DNA of 64,000 bases from DASYAN01 sp963727755 (GTDB lineage: Bacteria > Chloroflexota > Ktedonobacteria > Ktedonobacterales > Ktedonobacteraceae). Under the pieces are notes generated by a model. It had not been told where the DNA came from. It did not search any database and saw only the letters and a program-made list of their open reading frames with translations. Position numbers and translations under genes: made by a program. This document shows, piece by piece, positions 8,615 to 16,454 of the stretch; position 1 is the first letter of the stretch; the number at the start of each line of letters is the position of its first letter. The stretch lies in NCBI GenBank assembly GCA_963727755.1, contig CAVSHN010000009.1, positions 186,001-250,000 of the forward strand. The letters are read 5' to 3'.

Positions 8615-10048
8615 TCACGCCTCCACTAGAGCTTGCTCTGGATTTTTTCCACCACTCTTAGCCTGCTCTTCGTCATCAGAAAGTGAATAATGTGAAGTAG
8701 AGACCAGACATGGCCGGGACATCAACAGAGCAAAAATAAATCCTAGCAGCAGAAAATTACGCGTTGCCGTTACCGGGTAAAATAGGGGATTATAAGGCAA
8801 TAATAGAGCATTTGATACCATAGCATAGATATAAGGATAAGTCCAGCTTGTCAAAAGCCCCGCTGCTGTCCAGAAGAACAACCACCTGCGGTCACCCTGG
8901 CCTATATATGCGGCCAGAGGGATCACCCAGATGAGATACTGTGGGCTAAATACCTTGTTCGTAACTATGATGATGAGCAGAGTCAGCAGGCAAGTCATCG
9001 CCAGATCTAGATGCCCTCGCCATTGCAACCACCAAGTATAGGCAATACTGGCTATCAGCGCCAGTATCATGCGAAATAAAATATTTGAAGACAAAGCACT
9101 TAAAACGTTTATAGATCCAAAGGTGCGCACATATGTCAGCGAAGTCTTACCCAGTAAGCTAAACACCCACAGGATTGAGGCTGATAGCGACTCTATCTGC
9201 ACTGGTCGGCTGTTAAAAAAGGCCAGTGGAGTCAGGGTTCCTGCGACGCTCAAGAACAACGAGATGCCAATGATTAGGAGACATACCCCTCCGAATACTG
9301 CTAGTGGCTGCCATCTGCGCCATGCATACCACTTTCCTTGCCTTTCCTGTTGCAGAGCTAGAAAGAAGGGAACCAGTAATGCTACTGAATAAAACTTTAA
9401 GAATGTTGCCAATGCCAAGCATACAAAGGCCCAGTTCCAACGTTTGCGTTCTGCGCAGATGATAGCAAAGAGGGTCAGAGCTGCTGGAATCAAATCAAAA
9501 CGAGCCACAGCAGTTGTCCACCCCCCAACCAGCATATAGAGCGAGTAGGCAAGTGCAGAGGATCGAGATCGCCAACGTAGCAGGGCAAGATAGAGACTAC
9601 CGACAAGCAGAAGCATGGCTATAGCAAAGGCACATTGGTACCAGGGTGCAGGAACTACGAGTCCAAGAGAAAAAGGTATCAGTGCTGGCCATGGATATTC
9701 GTAGGGTAAAGCATGGTATGGCTGGTTGGATCGTTGAGCAGCGACAAAGTGGATCAAGCCAGAGGGTAGCTTCCATTGTTGCATCCTATGCAGTAGCTCA
9801 TTCTGTGAGATGACCGTTAGGCTACTTCTTTTGGATGGACAATGAACGAGCACTGTCCCGGCGTCAGAATTCTGGAATCCTGACCAGCCTTGCCAAAAGG
9901 CCACTGCATAACATTGGTAGTGCGCAGCATCTGTATTTAGCCCGAATATCTGACAGGAAGCTCCATAATAGAGCAAACCTGATAAAAGGGAAAGAACTAC
10001 GACATCTTGTAGGCGCTTTACAATAGTGTTCTTTAATACTAAACACAT
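8615..10048 (-). CDS. Polytopic membrane glycosyltransferase, GT87 (DUF2029)-like
   Basis: 477 residues with about ten hydrophobic helices. Features typical of GT87/DUF2029 polyprenyl-phosphate-dependent mannosyltransferases are seen: an acidic residue pair after the first helix (GLNTDAAHYQ), YEYPWPALIPF, VARFDLIPAALTLFAI, LKFYSVALLVPFFLALQ, a SRPVQIESLSASIL loop, and VFSPQYLIWVIPLAAYIG near the C-terminus. The inferred role is transfer of a sugar from a lipid carrier to a cell-envelope glycan on the outer face of the membrane. The start has only a weak GAGA upstream. Its 3' end was copied into the duplication at 6947-7135. A TTGTCCCT-type motif lies 124 nt upstream (10172-10199). Confidence 0.82.
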   Translation of the reverse strand: MCLVLKNTIVKRLQDVVVLSLLSGLLYYGASCQIFGLNTDAAHYQCYAVAFWQGWSGFQNSDAGTVLVHCPSKRSSLTVISQNELLHRMQQWKLPSGLIHFVAAQRSNQPYHALPYEYPWPALIPFSLGLVVPAPWYQCAFAIAMLLLVGSLYLALLRWRSRSSALAYSLYMLVGGWTTAVARFDLIPAALTLFAIICAERKRWNWAFVCLALATFLKFYSVALLVPFFLALQQERQGKWYAWRRWQPLAVFGGVCLLIIGISLFLSVAGTLTPLAFFNSRPVQIESLSASILWVFSLLGKTSLTYVRTFGSINVLSALSSNILFRMILALIASIAYTWWLQWRGHLDLAMTCLLTLLIIIVTNKVFSPQYLIWVIPLAAYIGQGDRRWLFFWTAAGLLTSWTYPYIYAMVSNALLLPYNPLFYPVTATRNFLLLGFIFALLMSRPCLVSTSHYSLSDDEEQAKSGGKNPEQALVEA

Positions 10049-10171
10049 AGGTTCAATCTCTCTGAAAGCCGCGATAAGCTAACCTTGGATAGAAAGAATG
10101 GTCACCAGAACTATTCTTCCTCAGAACTATCGAGCAGCCATTTCGCTCAGTGTAACAGAACATTGGACATC

Positions 10172-10199
10172 TCTATAGGGGGAAGCAGGGACAATTTTC
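10172..10199 (-). promoter_or_regulatory. TTGTCCCT/CTATAGA motif upstream of the glycosyltransferase gene
   Basis: On the - strand: TTGTCCCTGCTTCCCCCTAT then AGA. This is one of ten copies in the window that share TGTCCCT, a pyrimidine tract and a CTA-rich end, all pointing toward the downstream gene. It could be a promoter or an activator site; its role is inferred from recurrence only. The surrounding stretch 10049-10401 contains no gene. Confidence 0.5.
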
Positions 10200-10401
10200 A
10201 CTTTTCGAAGGATTGTACTCCATTGAGATGCCCATCAGAATCCCTTCCCTGTCTGGATGGGTAATAAATATAAATATAGAAATAGTATGAATATAGATGT
10301 GAGATACTCCATTATTTTGCTGAGTATACTAATGACAGATGCTCACTAGGTTGAGTACCTGAATTGAGAAACACATTTGTAATTGGAAAGGAACATTTAC
10401 T

Positions 10402-10620
10402 ATGAACACGATTATTCAATCGCAAGTAGAATTTGAGCTTACAGACGAGCAACTAGCAAATATATCAGGCGGTTTTGACCATGATGATCATCATGACGAT
10501 GATCACCGTGACCGGGGAGATGACGATGATCGTCGTGGCCGCTGGGGACATTGTCATCCCCATTGGGTATGGAATCAATGGCGCCGTCGATGGGAATGGG
10601 TCCCGGGGTGCTGGCGGTAG
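10402..10620 (+). CDS. Double-glycine-leader precursor peptide with His/Asp- and Trp-rich core
   Basis: 72 residues. A GGAAAGGA site lies a few nt before the ATG. The leader ends in ELTDEQLANISGG, the classic ELxxIxGG signal cut by peptidase-containing C39 ABC exporters. The predicted 48-residue core starts FDHDDHHDDDH, continues with Asp/Arg stretches, and ends in GHCHPHWVWNQWRRRWEWVP and GCWR. Two cysteines 19 residues apart could form a disulfide or thioether bridge. The His/Asp block suggests metal binding. No modification enzyme or C39 transporter lies nearby, so maturation would use enzymes elsewhere. The calls of bacteriocin or signalling peptide are inferences from the leader. Confidence 0.72.
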   Translation: MNTIIQSQVEFELTDEQLANISGGFDHDDHHDDDHRDRGDDDDRRGRWGHCHPHWVWNQWRRRWEWVPGCWR

Positions 10621-10641
10621 CGAAAAATCGTGCAGCAGTGT

Positions 10642-10678
10642 ACACAGGAGCCGCTCCGACTGTGGGTGGCTCCTGTGT
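10642..10678 (+). terminator. Hairpin after the peptide gene
   Basis: A perfect 11-bp stem (ACACAGGAGCC / GGCTCCTGTGT) with a 15-nt loop, 22 nt after the stop codon of the peptide gene. It lacks a strong T-run. Confidence 0.65.
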
Positions 10679-10753
10679 AGATCACTTGAGGGTTGAGACA
10701 ACTAAAAAAGAGACAGCGTTAAACTCCTCTGCTCTGCTACTAGCAGAGCCTGA

Positions 10754-11719
10754 TCATTGCTGCTGAGACTGCTGCCATAGAGGATCATCCCCTTGTTCGT
10801 GCTCTTCAGCCATGACGGGCACCCAGCTCGCATCAAGTGAGAGTTCAGTATCGATCGAAGGAGCTTCTGCTGGTAATACTCTGACGGTAACTGCTAACTC
10901 ACTATCTGCCCTGCCACGAAATATTCCTCGCGTTGGTGGCACATCTGCATAGTCACGCCCAACCGCTACGCGAATATGTCGTTCAGCAGCTACAGTGTTG
11001 TTCGTCGGATCAAATCCTACCCAACCAAGATCTGGCAATAAGGCCTCGATCCAGGCATGAGTGGCTCCATTCACCGAACGATCGCGCTTATCAGATGACT
11101 GGTGAAATAAATACCCACTAACATAGCGGCAGGGGATACGCAACTCACGTCCAAGAGCAATCATAATATGGGCAAAGTCCTGGCATACTCCCCTGCGTAT
11201 TCGCAAGGCATCATCAATCGGTGAGTCAACACGTGTGTTCTGCTTAACATATTCAAAATGTTCATAAATTGCTGTATTTAGATTGCGCAGAACAGTCAAT
11301 GGGTCGTCACGTCGCTGGATATCTAGTTCACGTACCAGACCATCCAATAGCTCACTAGGGCGTATAAAGTGGCTTGGGCTGAGTGTATCCCAATACTCAT
11401 CGTGAGCATTCAAGGCATTAAGCCTATCCCAAGCATCAGGGTCGAGTGTCGCGGGGAGATCCGGTGGCTCAGTGACTTCCACCATAGCTTTGGCAGTGAT
11501 AGTCAAGTGAGTATGACGATTAGGAATATCAAAGTGATGCACCCTATTACCCAGATCATCACGGTAGGATAGAATTTGTGACTTCGGACTCGTGGTCAAG
11601 TCAAAATCGAGGCAGCGCTGAAAGCCCTCACTACGGGGTTGTATACGAACCTCCATGACACTTTCCGTGATTGGTGCACTATAGCGAAACCTAGTGATGT
11701 GGTGGATGGTATAGTACAT
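10754..11719 (-). CDS. Transglutaminase-like cysteine protease family protein
   Basis: 321 residues. The N-terminal beta domain (YYTIHHITRFRYSAPITESV) is the bacterial transglutaminase-like N-terminal region. The catalytic core follows, with Cys in RIRRGVCQDFAHIMIALGR, His in GATHAWIEALLPDLG, and Asp in GWVGFDPTNN, a complete triad. Family members act as peptidases or amide-bond hydrolases. It is the last gene of a tight three-gene - strand unit (permuted ATP-grasp, alpha-E, this gene; gaps 6 and 37 nt), a combination described for ATP-grasp amidoligase-type peptide systems. The inferred role is trimming or cross-linking of a peptide made or tagged by the ATP-grasp protein. Confidence 0.9.
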   Translation of the reverse strand: MYYTIHHITRFRYSAPITESVMEVRIQPRSEGFQRCLDFDLTTSPKSQILSYRDDLGNRVHHFDIPNRHTHLTITAKAMVEVTEPPDLPATLDPDAWDRLNALNAHDEYWDTLSPSHFIRPSELLDGLVRELDIQRRDDPLTVLRNLNTAIYEHFEYVKQNTRVDSPIDDALRIRRGVCQDFAHIMIALGRELRIPCRYVSGYLFHQSSDKRDRSVNGATHAWIEALLPDLGWVGFDPTNNTVAAERHIRVAVGRDYADVPPTRGIFRGRADSELAVTVRVLPAEAPSIDTELSLDASWVPVMAEEHEQGDDPLWQQSQQQ

Positions 11720-11756
11720 TGCTCAATTGGCCTTTCAAACCAGATGACATCATATA

Positions 11757-12755
11757 TCAAGACTGTGCTGCCCCTCCAGAGATAACAGCTGCATCGATCG
11801 GATAGAAAATATATGTCTGGTAGATCGCATTGTGAATATGCACACACTGCTTCTGAATATTATCCAGATAAATGTGTATATTCTCCTCTATAACGTCCTC
11901 AATCTGATCATAATCTAGTGCGGCACGCATGCGGCCAGCAAGACGCTCAACACGCGAAGTCTGACGAGCACTCCTCGCTTTAGCAAGAGCTTGCAAAGCA
12001 CTGTGGATCATTGCAGCAGCAAAGCGTATCGAACGAGGAGATTCAGCATTCAGCAGAAGAAACTCAGCAATCCGGTGAGAATGAATACTCGCAGCTGTAT
12101 AGACCTTACAATATACCTCGAATGCACCGCACGATCGTAATAGACTAACCCATTCTAGATAATCCAGGTGATCATATGGTATATCATCTGTCCCTTCCAC
12201 TTTTTCCTGCATAGCAGTAAGAAAGTGGACGTCCAAAATGGCTGCTGTTGCCCAGGCACGCTCAATAAAGCGACCAACACGAATGAAATGCCATCCCTCA
12301 TCATGTAACATACTCGAATCGGTGAGACCTTGAAAAAGCTGAACCCCCTCTTTTACCCGAGCCAGAAATTCATGCCGTTCTGAGAACCACATATCCTCTA
12401 TACTCGTACGCTTAATGTACAAGAAGAGGCAATTGAGCTGCTCCCACATCTCAGAACCAATGCGCTCACGGACCTGCTGTGCATTATCCCGTGCAGCAGT
12501 AATGCAAGATATAATAGAAGAGGGATTAGACGCATCAAAAGCTAGAGTCTTGATCACACTGTAAGTATCATCCACCTCTTCACCGAGAGATGGAATGCAC
12601 AAGCTGTCACAGAGGCGGTTCCAACGCTGCATAGTATATTCAGACTTGTGGTCAAGCAGATGATAAAGATTGACATCAACGAGACGGGCAATGTGTTCGG
12701 CCCGTTCCAGGTAACGGCTCATCCAGTAGAGATTATCAGCAACTCGTGAAAGCAT
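11757..12755 (-). CDS. Alpha-E domain protein (DUF403)
   Basis: 332 residues, all helical. It starts with the family hallmark MLSRVADNLYWMSRYLERAE, followed by HIARLVDVNLYHLLD, and contains SSMLHDEGWHFIRVGRFIER in the middle. No catalytic function is established for the family; it regularly sits between the circularly permuted ATP-grasp gene and a transglutaminase gene, exactly as here (start 6 nt after the ATP-grasp stop). The inferred role is an accessory or scaffold subunit of that peptide-ligating system. Confidence 0.92.
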   Translation of the reverse strand: MLSRVADNLYWMSRYLERAEHIARLVDVNLYHLLDHKSEYTMQRWNRLCDSLCIPSLGEEVDDTYSVIKTLAFDASNPSSIISCITAARDNAQQVRERIGSEMWEQLNCLFLYIKRTSIEDMWFSERHEFLARVKEGVQLFQGLTDSSMLHDEGWHFIRVGRFIERAWATAAILDVHFLTAMQEKVEGTDDIPYDHLDYLEWVSLLRSCGAFEVYCKVYTAASIHSHRIAEFLLLNAESPRSIRFAAAMIHSALQALAKARSARQTSRVERLAGRMRAALDYDQIEDVIEENIHIYLDNIQKQCVHIHNAIYQTYIFYPIDAAVISGGAAQS

Positions 12756-12761
12756 GCTTCT

Positions 12762-14261
12762 TTAAAACCTTTCCCGCGCACTATCTATCGATCGATCAAG
12801 AACCCATGTATCCTTACTTCCTCCGCCTTGCGATGAATTCACGACCAGCGAACCACGTTTGAGGGCAACACGCGTTAGACCTCCCGGCACAATGGTTACG
12901 CGGTCACCGTAAAGAATAAAAGGCCGAAGATCAACATGGCGGGGTTCGATATGGCCATCAGTGAAGCAAGGAGCACGCGAAAGCGCCAGAGTTGGCTGTG
13001 CAATGTAATTGCGTGGATCGGCAATAATGCGCTGGCGAAACTCTTCTCGCTGAGAGGCAGTGCTATAAGGGCCAATGAGCATACCATAACCGCCCGACTC
13101 GCCAACCGCCTTTACTACCAGAGAGTCTAGATGCTCCAGCACATAACGACACTGCTGATCATCAGTTAACACATAGGTCTCAACGTTCTGCAATATTGGA
13201 TCCTCTTGCAGGTAATAGCGAATGATCGCAGGTACATAGGCATAAAGTGCCTTATCATCAGCTACACCTGTTCCAATGGTGTTAGCCAACGTCACATTGC
13301 CTGCTCGATAGGCATTTAATAGACCTGGAACTCCCAGCATTGAACCGAGTTGGAAGGCCAGAGGGTCCAAATAGTTGTCATCAACACGGCGATAGATGAC
13401 ATCAACTCTACGCAAACCACCAATTGTGCGCATATAGACAATATTATTATGGACGATCAGGTCACGTCCTTCTACCAGCTCGATACCCATCTGTCTAGCA
13501 AGAAATGCGTGCTCAAAGTATGCAGAGTTATAGACTCCAGGCGTTAGCAAAACCACAGTGGGATCAAGACGACCAGAAGGTGCCAGGGAGAGAAGCGTAC
13601 TTAGCAGAGCCTGACCATAATGACCGATTGGTTGCACACCATAACTATCGATCAAAGATGGCAGCACACGTTTCATTACCTCACGATTAGTGAGCATATA
13701 TGAGACGCCACTGGGGACTCGCAGGTTATCCTCTAGCACCGCAAATTGCCCATTAGGCAACCGTACCAAGTCTGTTCCAACGATAGCAATATACCTATCA
13801 TGTGGAATGTGCAACCCTCGCATCTGGCGACGAAAATGACGACAGCTGTAAACGAGCGCACGCGGAATGACCCCATCTGATATGATATGCTCATCGTGAT
13901 AAATATCTTTGAGGAAGAGGTTAAGAGCTGTAATGCGCTGCGTCAAACCCTTCTCGATAGTCATCCACTCCTCATACGTGATGATGCGAGGTAGGAGGTC
14001 ATAAGGCCAGACGCGTTCTGTTCCCTCTTTACTGCCATAAACGATAAAAGTAATGCCCTGGTTGAGAAATGCCATATCGGCTGCATGCTGACGTTGGTGA
14101 AGCGTCTCTAAGGGCATTTCTCGCAGGCGATTGTAGAGTTTCTTGTATGCTGGGTGTGGCTTGCCTCCAGCATCAAACATTTCATCGTATGCCTTGTCGA
14201 AGGAGTAGCCAGAAAATGGGGGTGGCAAAGTAGAGCTTCCAGAAGTATCGGATAGTAGCAT
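12762..14261 (-). CDS. Circularly permuted type-2 ATP-grasp protein (DUF404/DUF407-like)
   Basis: 499 residues. Conserved stretches include YDEMFDAGGKPHPAYKKLY at the N-terminus, RVWPYDLLPRIITYEEW, LEDNLRVPSGVSYMLTNREV, a VVLLTPGVYNSAYFEHAFLA segment and VVKAVGESGGYGMLIGP near the ATP-binding fold. This family is predicted to form amide bonds with ATP, making or extending short peptides. It heads the - strand unit with the alpha-E and transglutaminase genes; a GAGGG site precedes the ATG. The partner unit 14570-16362 is transcribed divergently from the same spacer, so one system is likely. Confidence 0.92.
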   Translation of the reverse strand: MLLSDTSGSSTLPPPFSGYSFDKAYDEMFDAGGKPHPAYKKLYNRLREMPLETLHQRQHAADMAFLNQGITFIVYGSKEGTERVWPYDLLPRIITYEEWMTIEKGLTQRITALNLFLKDIYHDEHIISDGVIPRALVYSCRHFRRQMRGLHIPHDRYIAIVGTDLVRLPNGQFAVLEDNLRVPSGVSYMLTNREVMKRVLPSLIDSYGVQPIGHYGQALLSTLLSLAPSGRLDPTVVLLTPGVYNSAYFEHAFLARQMGIELVEGRDLIVHNNIVYMRTIGGLRRVDVIYRRVDDNYLDPLAFQLGSMLGVPGLLNAYRAGNVTLANTIGTGVADDKALYAYVPAIIRYYLQEDPILQNVETYVLTDDQQCRYVLEHLDSLVVKAVGESGGYGMLIGPYSTASQREEFRQRIIADPRNYIAQPTLALSRAPCFTDGHIEPRHVDLRPFILYGDRVTIVPGGLTRVALKRGSLVVNSSQGGGSKDTWVLDRSIDSARERF

Positions 14262-14569
14262 AGTTGGCCCTCAAAGTGCAGGAATAATGGTAAAAAAAAT
14301 ACAAACACCTCACACGTTTGTTCGTGTGAGGCCTCATAGCCGTGAGCTTTCTTCAGTAGACAAAGATAAATCTCTCTAGTACAATAGTACCTAGAAGAGA
14401 TAGGTTTTGTCAAGGTTAGCTGAGAAACTGCTAAAGGAGCACAACTTCTTCTGTCTTTTCTAAAGACGGCTAGTCAGATTCTGATACATCTAGCACAGAA
14501 GCACAAAAGTATGGTAGAATCTTAGTCAAGTGAAAAGTGTTGTTAATCTAACGAGGGACAATAAAAGCA
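14262..14569. promoter_or_regulatory. Divergent promoter region of the ATP-grasp/transglutaminase units
   Basis: 308 nt separate the divergent starts at 14261 and 14570. No gene is present. AT-rich segments near 14505-14530 and around 14375-14410 could hold the two promoters, but no consensus pair was clear enough to assign. Confidence 0.4.
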
Positions 14570-15430
14570 ATGCATATTCGAGTAGGATGCGAATTCCGTT
14601 ATGAGGCAACGTGGCCTACTCCAACGGCCATGCAGGTTCAGCCATACCCGCATGGAACATACCAAGTGCTTGAAGAAGAATGGCAGTGTACCCCTGATCT
14701 TTCTATGCGTGCGTATAACGACATCTATGATAACCATTGTCTGCGATTTACGCTTCCCGCAGGAGAGTGCATTCTCCACTATGACGCGCTCGTAGGCGTG
14801 TCAGGCGAGTATGACGAGATTGACCCTAGCGCCGTCCAAATGCCTATTGAGGATTTACCAGATGAGATTCTCCACTACACGCTCCCAAGCCGATTTTGCC
14901 TCTCTGATGTGCTCTCGGACACAGCTTGGCAACTGTTCGGACAAACCGAATCCGGCTGGGCACGCGTGCAGGCAGTTTGTGACTGGGTACATAACAACAT
15001 CCAATTTCAATATGGCACAAGTACCTCGATCACGACCGCTGTTGACGTATTTGAAAAGCGCATAGGCGTGTGCCGCGATTTCACTCATCTTGCTGTTACC
15101 TTTTGCCGAGCCCTTAATATTCCCACTCGCTATGTCTTCGGCTACCTGCCAGATATTGCCGTACCTCCTCCTGATACACCGATGGATTTTTGTGCTTGGA
15201 TGGAAGTTTATCTAGGTGGACGGTGGTGGACATTTGATCCACGCAATAATACGCGCCGGATCGGTCGAGTCCTTATCGGCAAGGGGCGTGATGCACTAGA
15301 CGTTGCAATGGTCACAACCTATGGAAGGCCAAATTTGCAACAGATGACCGTCTGGGCAGACGAAGTGCCCTGTGCATCTAACAGTGATACAACGCAAGAG
15401 GCACAGAAAGAGGATATCTCCAAGTTATGA
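14570..15430 (+). CDS. Transglutaminase-like protein with Cys at the usual His position
   Basis: 286 residues. The catalytic Cys lies in EKRIGVCRDFTHLAVTFCRA and the Asp in RWWTFDPRNNTRRIG. At the position where His is expected the sequence reads MDFCAWMEVYLGG, with Cys (TGT) instead. The C-terminal RRIGRVLIGKGRDALDVAM is strongly family-like. The substitution may mark an altered catalytic mechanism or a non-catalytic subfamily; whether it is common among close relatives could not be checked. It overlaps the next gene by 4 nt (ATGA), so the two are translationally coupled. Confidence 0.85.
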   Translation: MHIRVGCEFRYEATWPTPTAMQVQPYPHGTYQVLEEEWQCTPDLSMRAYNDIYDNHCLRFTLPAGECILHYDALVGVSGEYDEIDPSAVQMPIEDLPDEILHYTLPSRFCLSDVLSDTAWQLFGQTESGWARVQAVCDWVHNNIQFQYGTSTSITTAVDVFEKRIGVCRDFTHLAVTFCRALNIPTRYVFGYLPDIAVPPPDTPMDFCAWMEVYLGGRWWTFDPRNNTRRIGRVLIGKGRDALDVAMVTTYGRPNLQQMTVWADEVPCASNSDTTQEAQKEDISKL

Positions 15431-16362
15431 AGAAAGGTTTATCCCATCTTGGAACACTGTCGACCATTGAATTATTCAACCACGATCAAGTAGAATGGCA
15501 ACGCGTCCAGCGAACAGGCTACTTGATCTACCAGCATTTTCACTATGAATACCCCTGTCCAATTCAGGATCTCAATCAGCGCCTAATGATACTTCCCCCG
15601 GAACAGTACGGCAACCAACATCGGATCGACTATCGCATAGAAGTATCTGCGCCAACCTTTGAGTTATTCAACAGCCATGACGAGTTCAATAATGAAGAGA
15701 TCAATTTGCGGGTTGCACAGGTTGAGCAATCAATTGAATTTGAGGCATGGATTCTTGTTGAGCGCAATGCCGAGGATAAAGTACATTATGTCTCTGTGGA
15801 TTGGCAGACAGACAGACGCTTACTAGAACCTTCTGCATTGACTCAACCAGATGCTTTACTGCGGCAAATTGCAGCGGCCTTGCTTGCGAGCGGGGAACGA
15901 GGGCTGGCTTTAGCACAGCAAATCAATGAGTGGACGCATCAAGCACTGCGCTATGCTCACGATGTGACAACTATTCATACGACAGCCGCAGAGGCATTAG
16001 CTTTGGGTCAAGGCGTCTGTCAGGACTTCGCACATCTTATGATCGTACTCTGTCGTCTCTGTGGCTTGCCTGCACGCTACGTCTCAGGTCATATGCTAGG
16101 TGAGGGAGGCACTCATGCTTGGGTTGAAGTGCTCCTTCCTGTAGCTCAAAGCCCTGAGCTAGCAATGGTTATGCCCTTTGATCCCACCAATGGGAGAACA
16201 ACTGGTTTGGACTACGTGACAATTGCAGTGGGACGCGATTATTATGATGTGGCACCGACGTCAGGGACGTTCCGGGCTGCTTACCGTGGTCAGCTCACCA
16301 CCCAAAAGCGTGTTAGCCTGACATTGCTGGAATACGAAAATATTGAAACAGCAGAACGCTAA
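15427..16362 (+). CDS. Transglutaminase-like cysteine protease family protein
   Basis: 311 residues. The N-terminal beta domain (QRTGYLIYQHFHYEYPCPIQ) is followed by a complete triad: Cys in GQGVCQDFAHLMIVLCRL, His in GEGGTHAWVEVLLP, Asp in MPFDPTNGRTTG. A C-terminal AVGRDYYDVAPTSGTFRAAY matches the paralogue at 10754. The start overlaps the upstream transglutaminase stop by 4 nt. With the divergent ATP-grasp/alpha-E unit this makes three transglutaminase-fold proteins at one locus. A degraded copy of part of this gene lies at 22947-23078. Confidence 0.9.
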   Translation: MKKGLSHLGTLSTIELFNHDQVEWQRVQRTGYLIYQHFHYEYPCPIQDLNQRLMILPPEQYGNQHRIDYRIEVSAPTFELFNSHDEFNNEEINLRVAQVEQSIEFEAWILVERNAEDKVHYVSVDWQTDRRLLEPSALTQPDALLRQIAAALLASGERGLALAQQINEWTHQALRYAHDVTTIHTTAAEALALGQGVCQDFAHLMIVLCRLCGLPARYVSGHMLGEGGTHAWVEVLLPVAQSPELAMVMPFDPTNGRTTGLDYVTIAVGRDYYDVAPTSGTFRAAYRGQLTTQKRVSLTLLEYENIETAER

Positions 16363-16454
16363 CCCCTAGTTTCTAAGTTCCATTCGTCTTCATGTTTGCG
16401 TGTATCGTGAGAGGAAAGTGTTTGCGTAGAAACGAATGTTAAAGCTTCCCTAGT

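Larger units (their letters stand above)
5547..8783 (-). repeat. Tandem segmental duplication (5547-7135 and 7160-8783)
   Basis: The two blocks align along their length: a PstS-like gene, its upstream region, and the 3' end of the glycosyltransferase gene. The segment 6947-7135 corresponds to 8615-8783, including the stop codon and PEQ.LVEA tail of the glycosyltransferase. The offset is ~1.61-1.65 kb. The left copy carries only a truncated glycosyltransferase tail and a frameshifted PstS gene, so the right copy is the intact, probably ancestral one. Confidence 0.88.
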
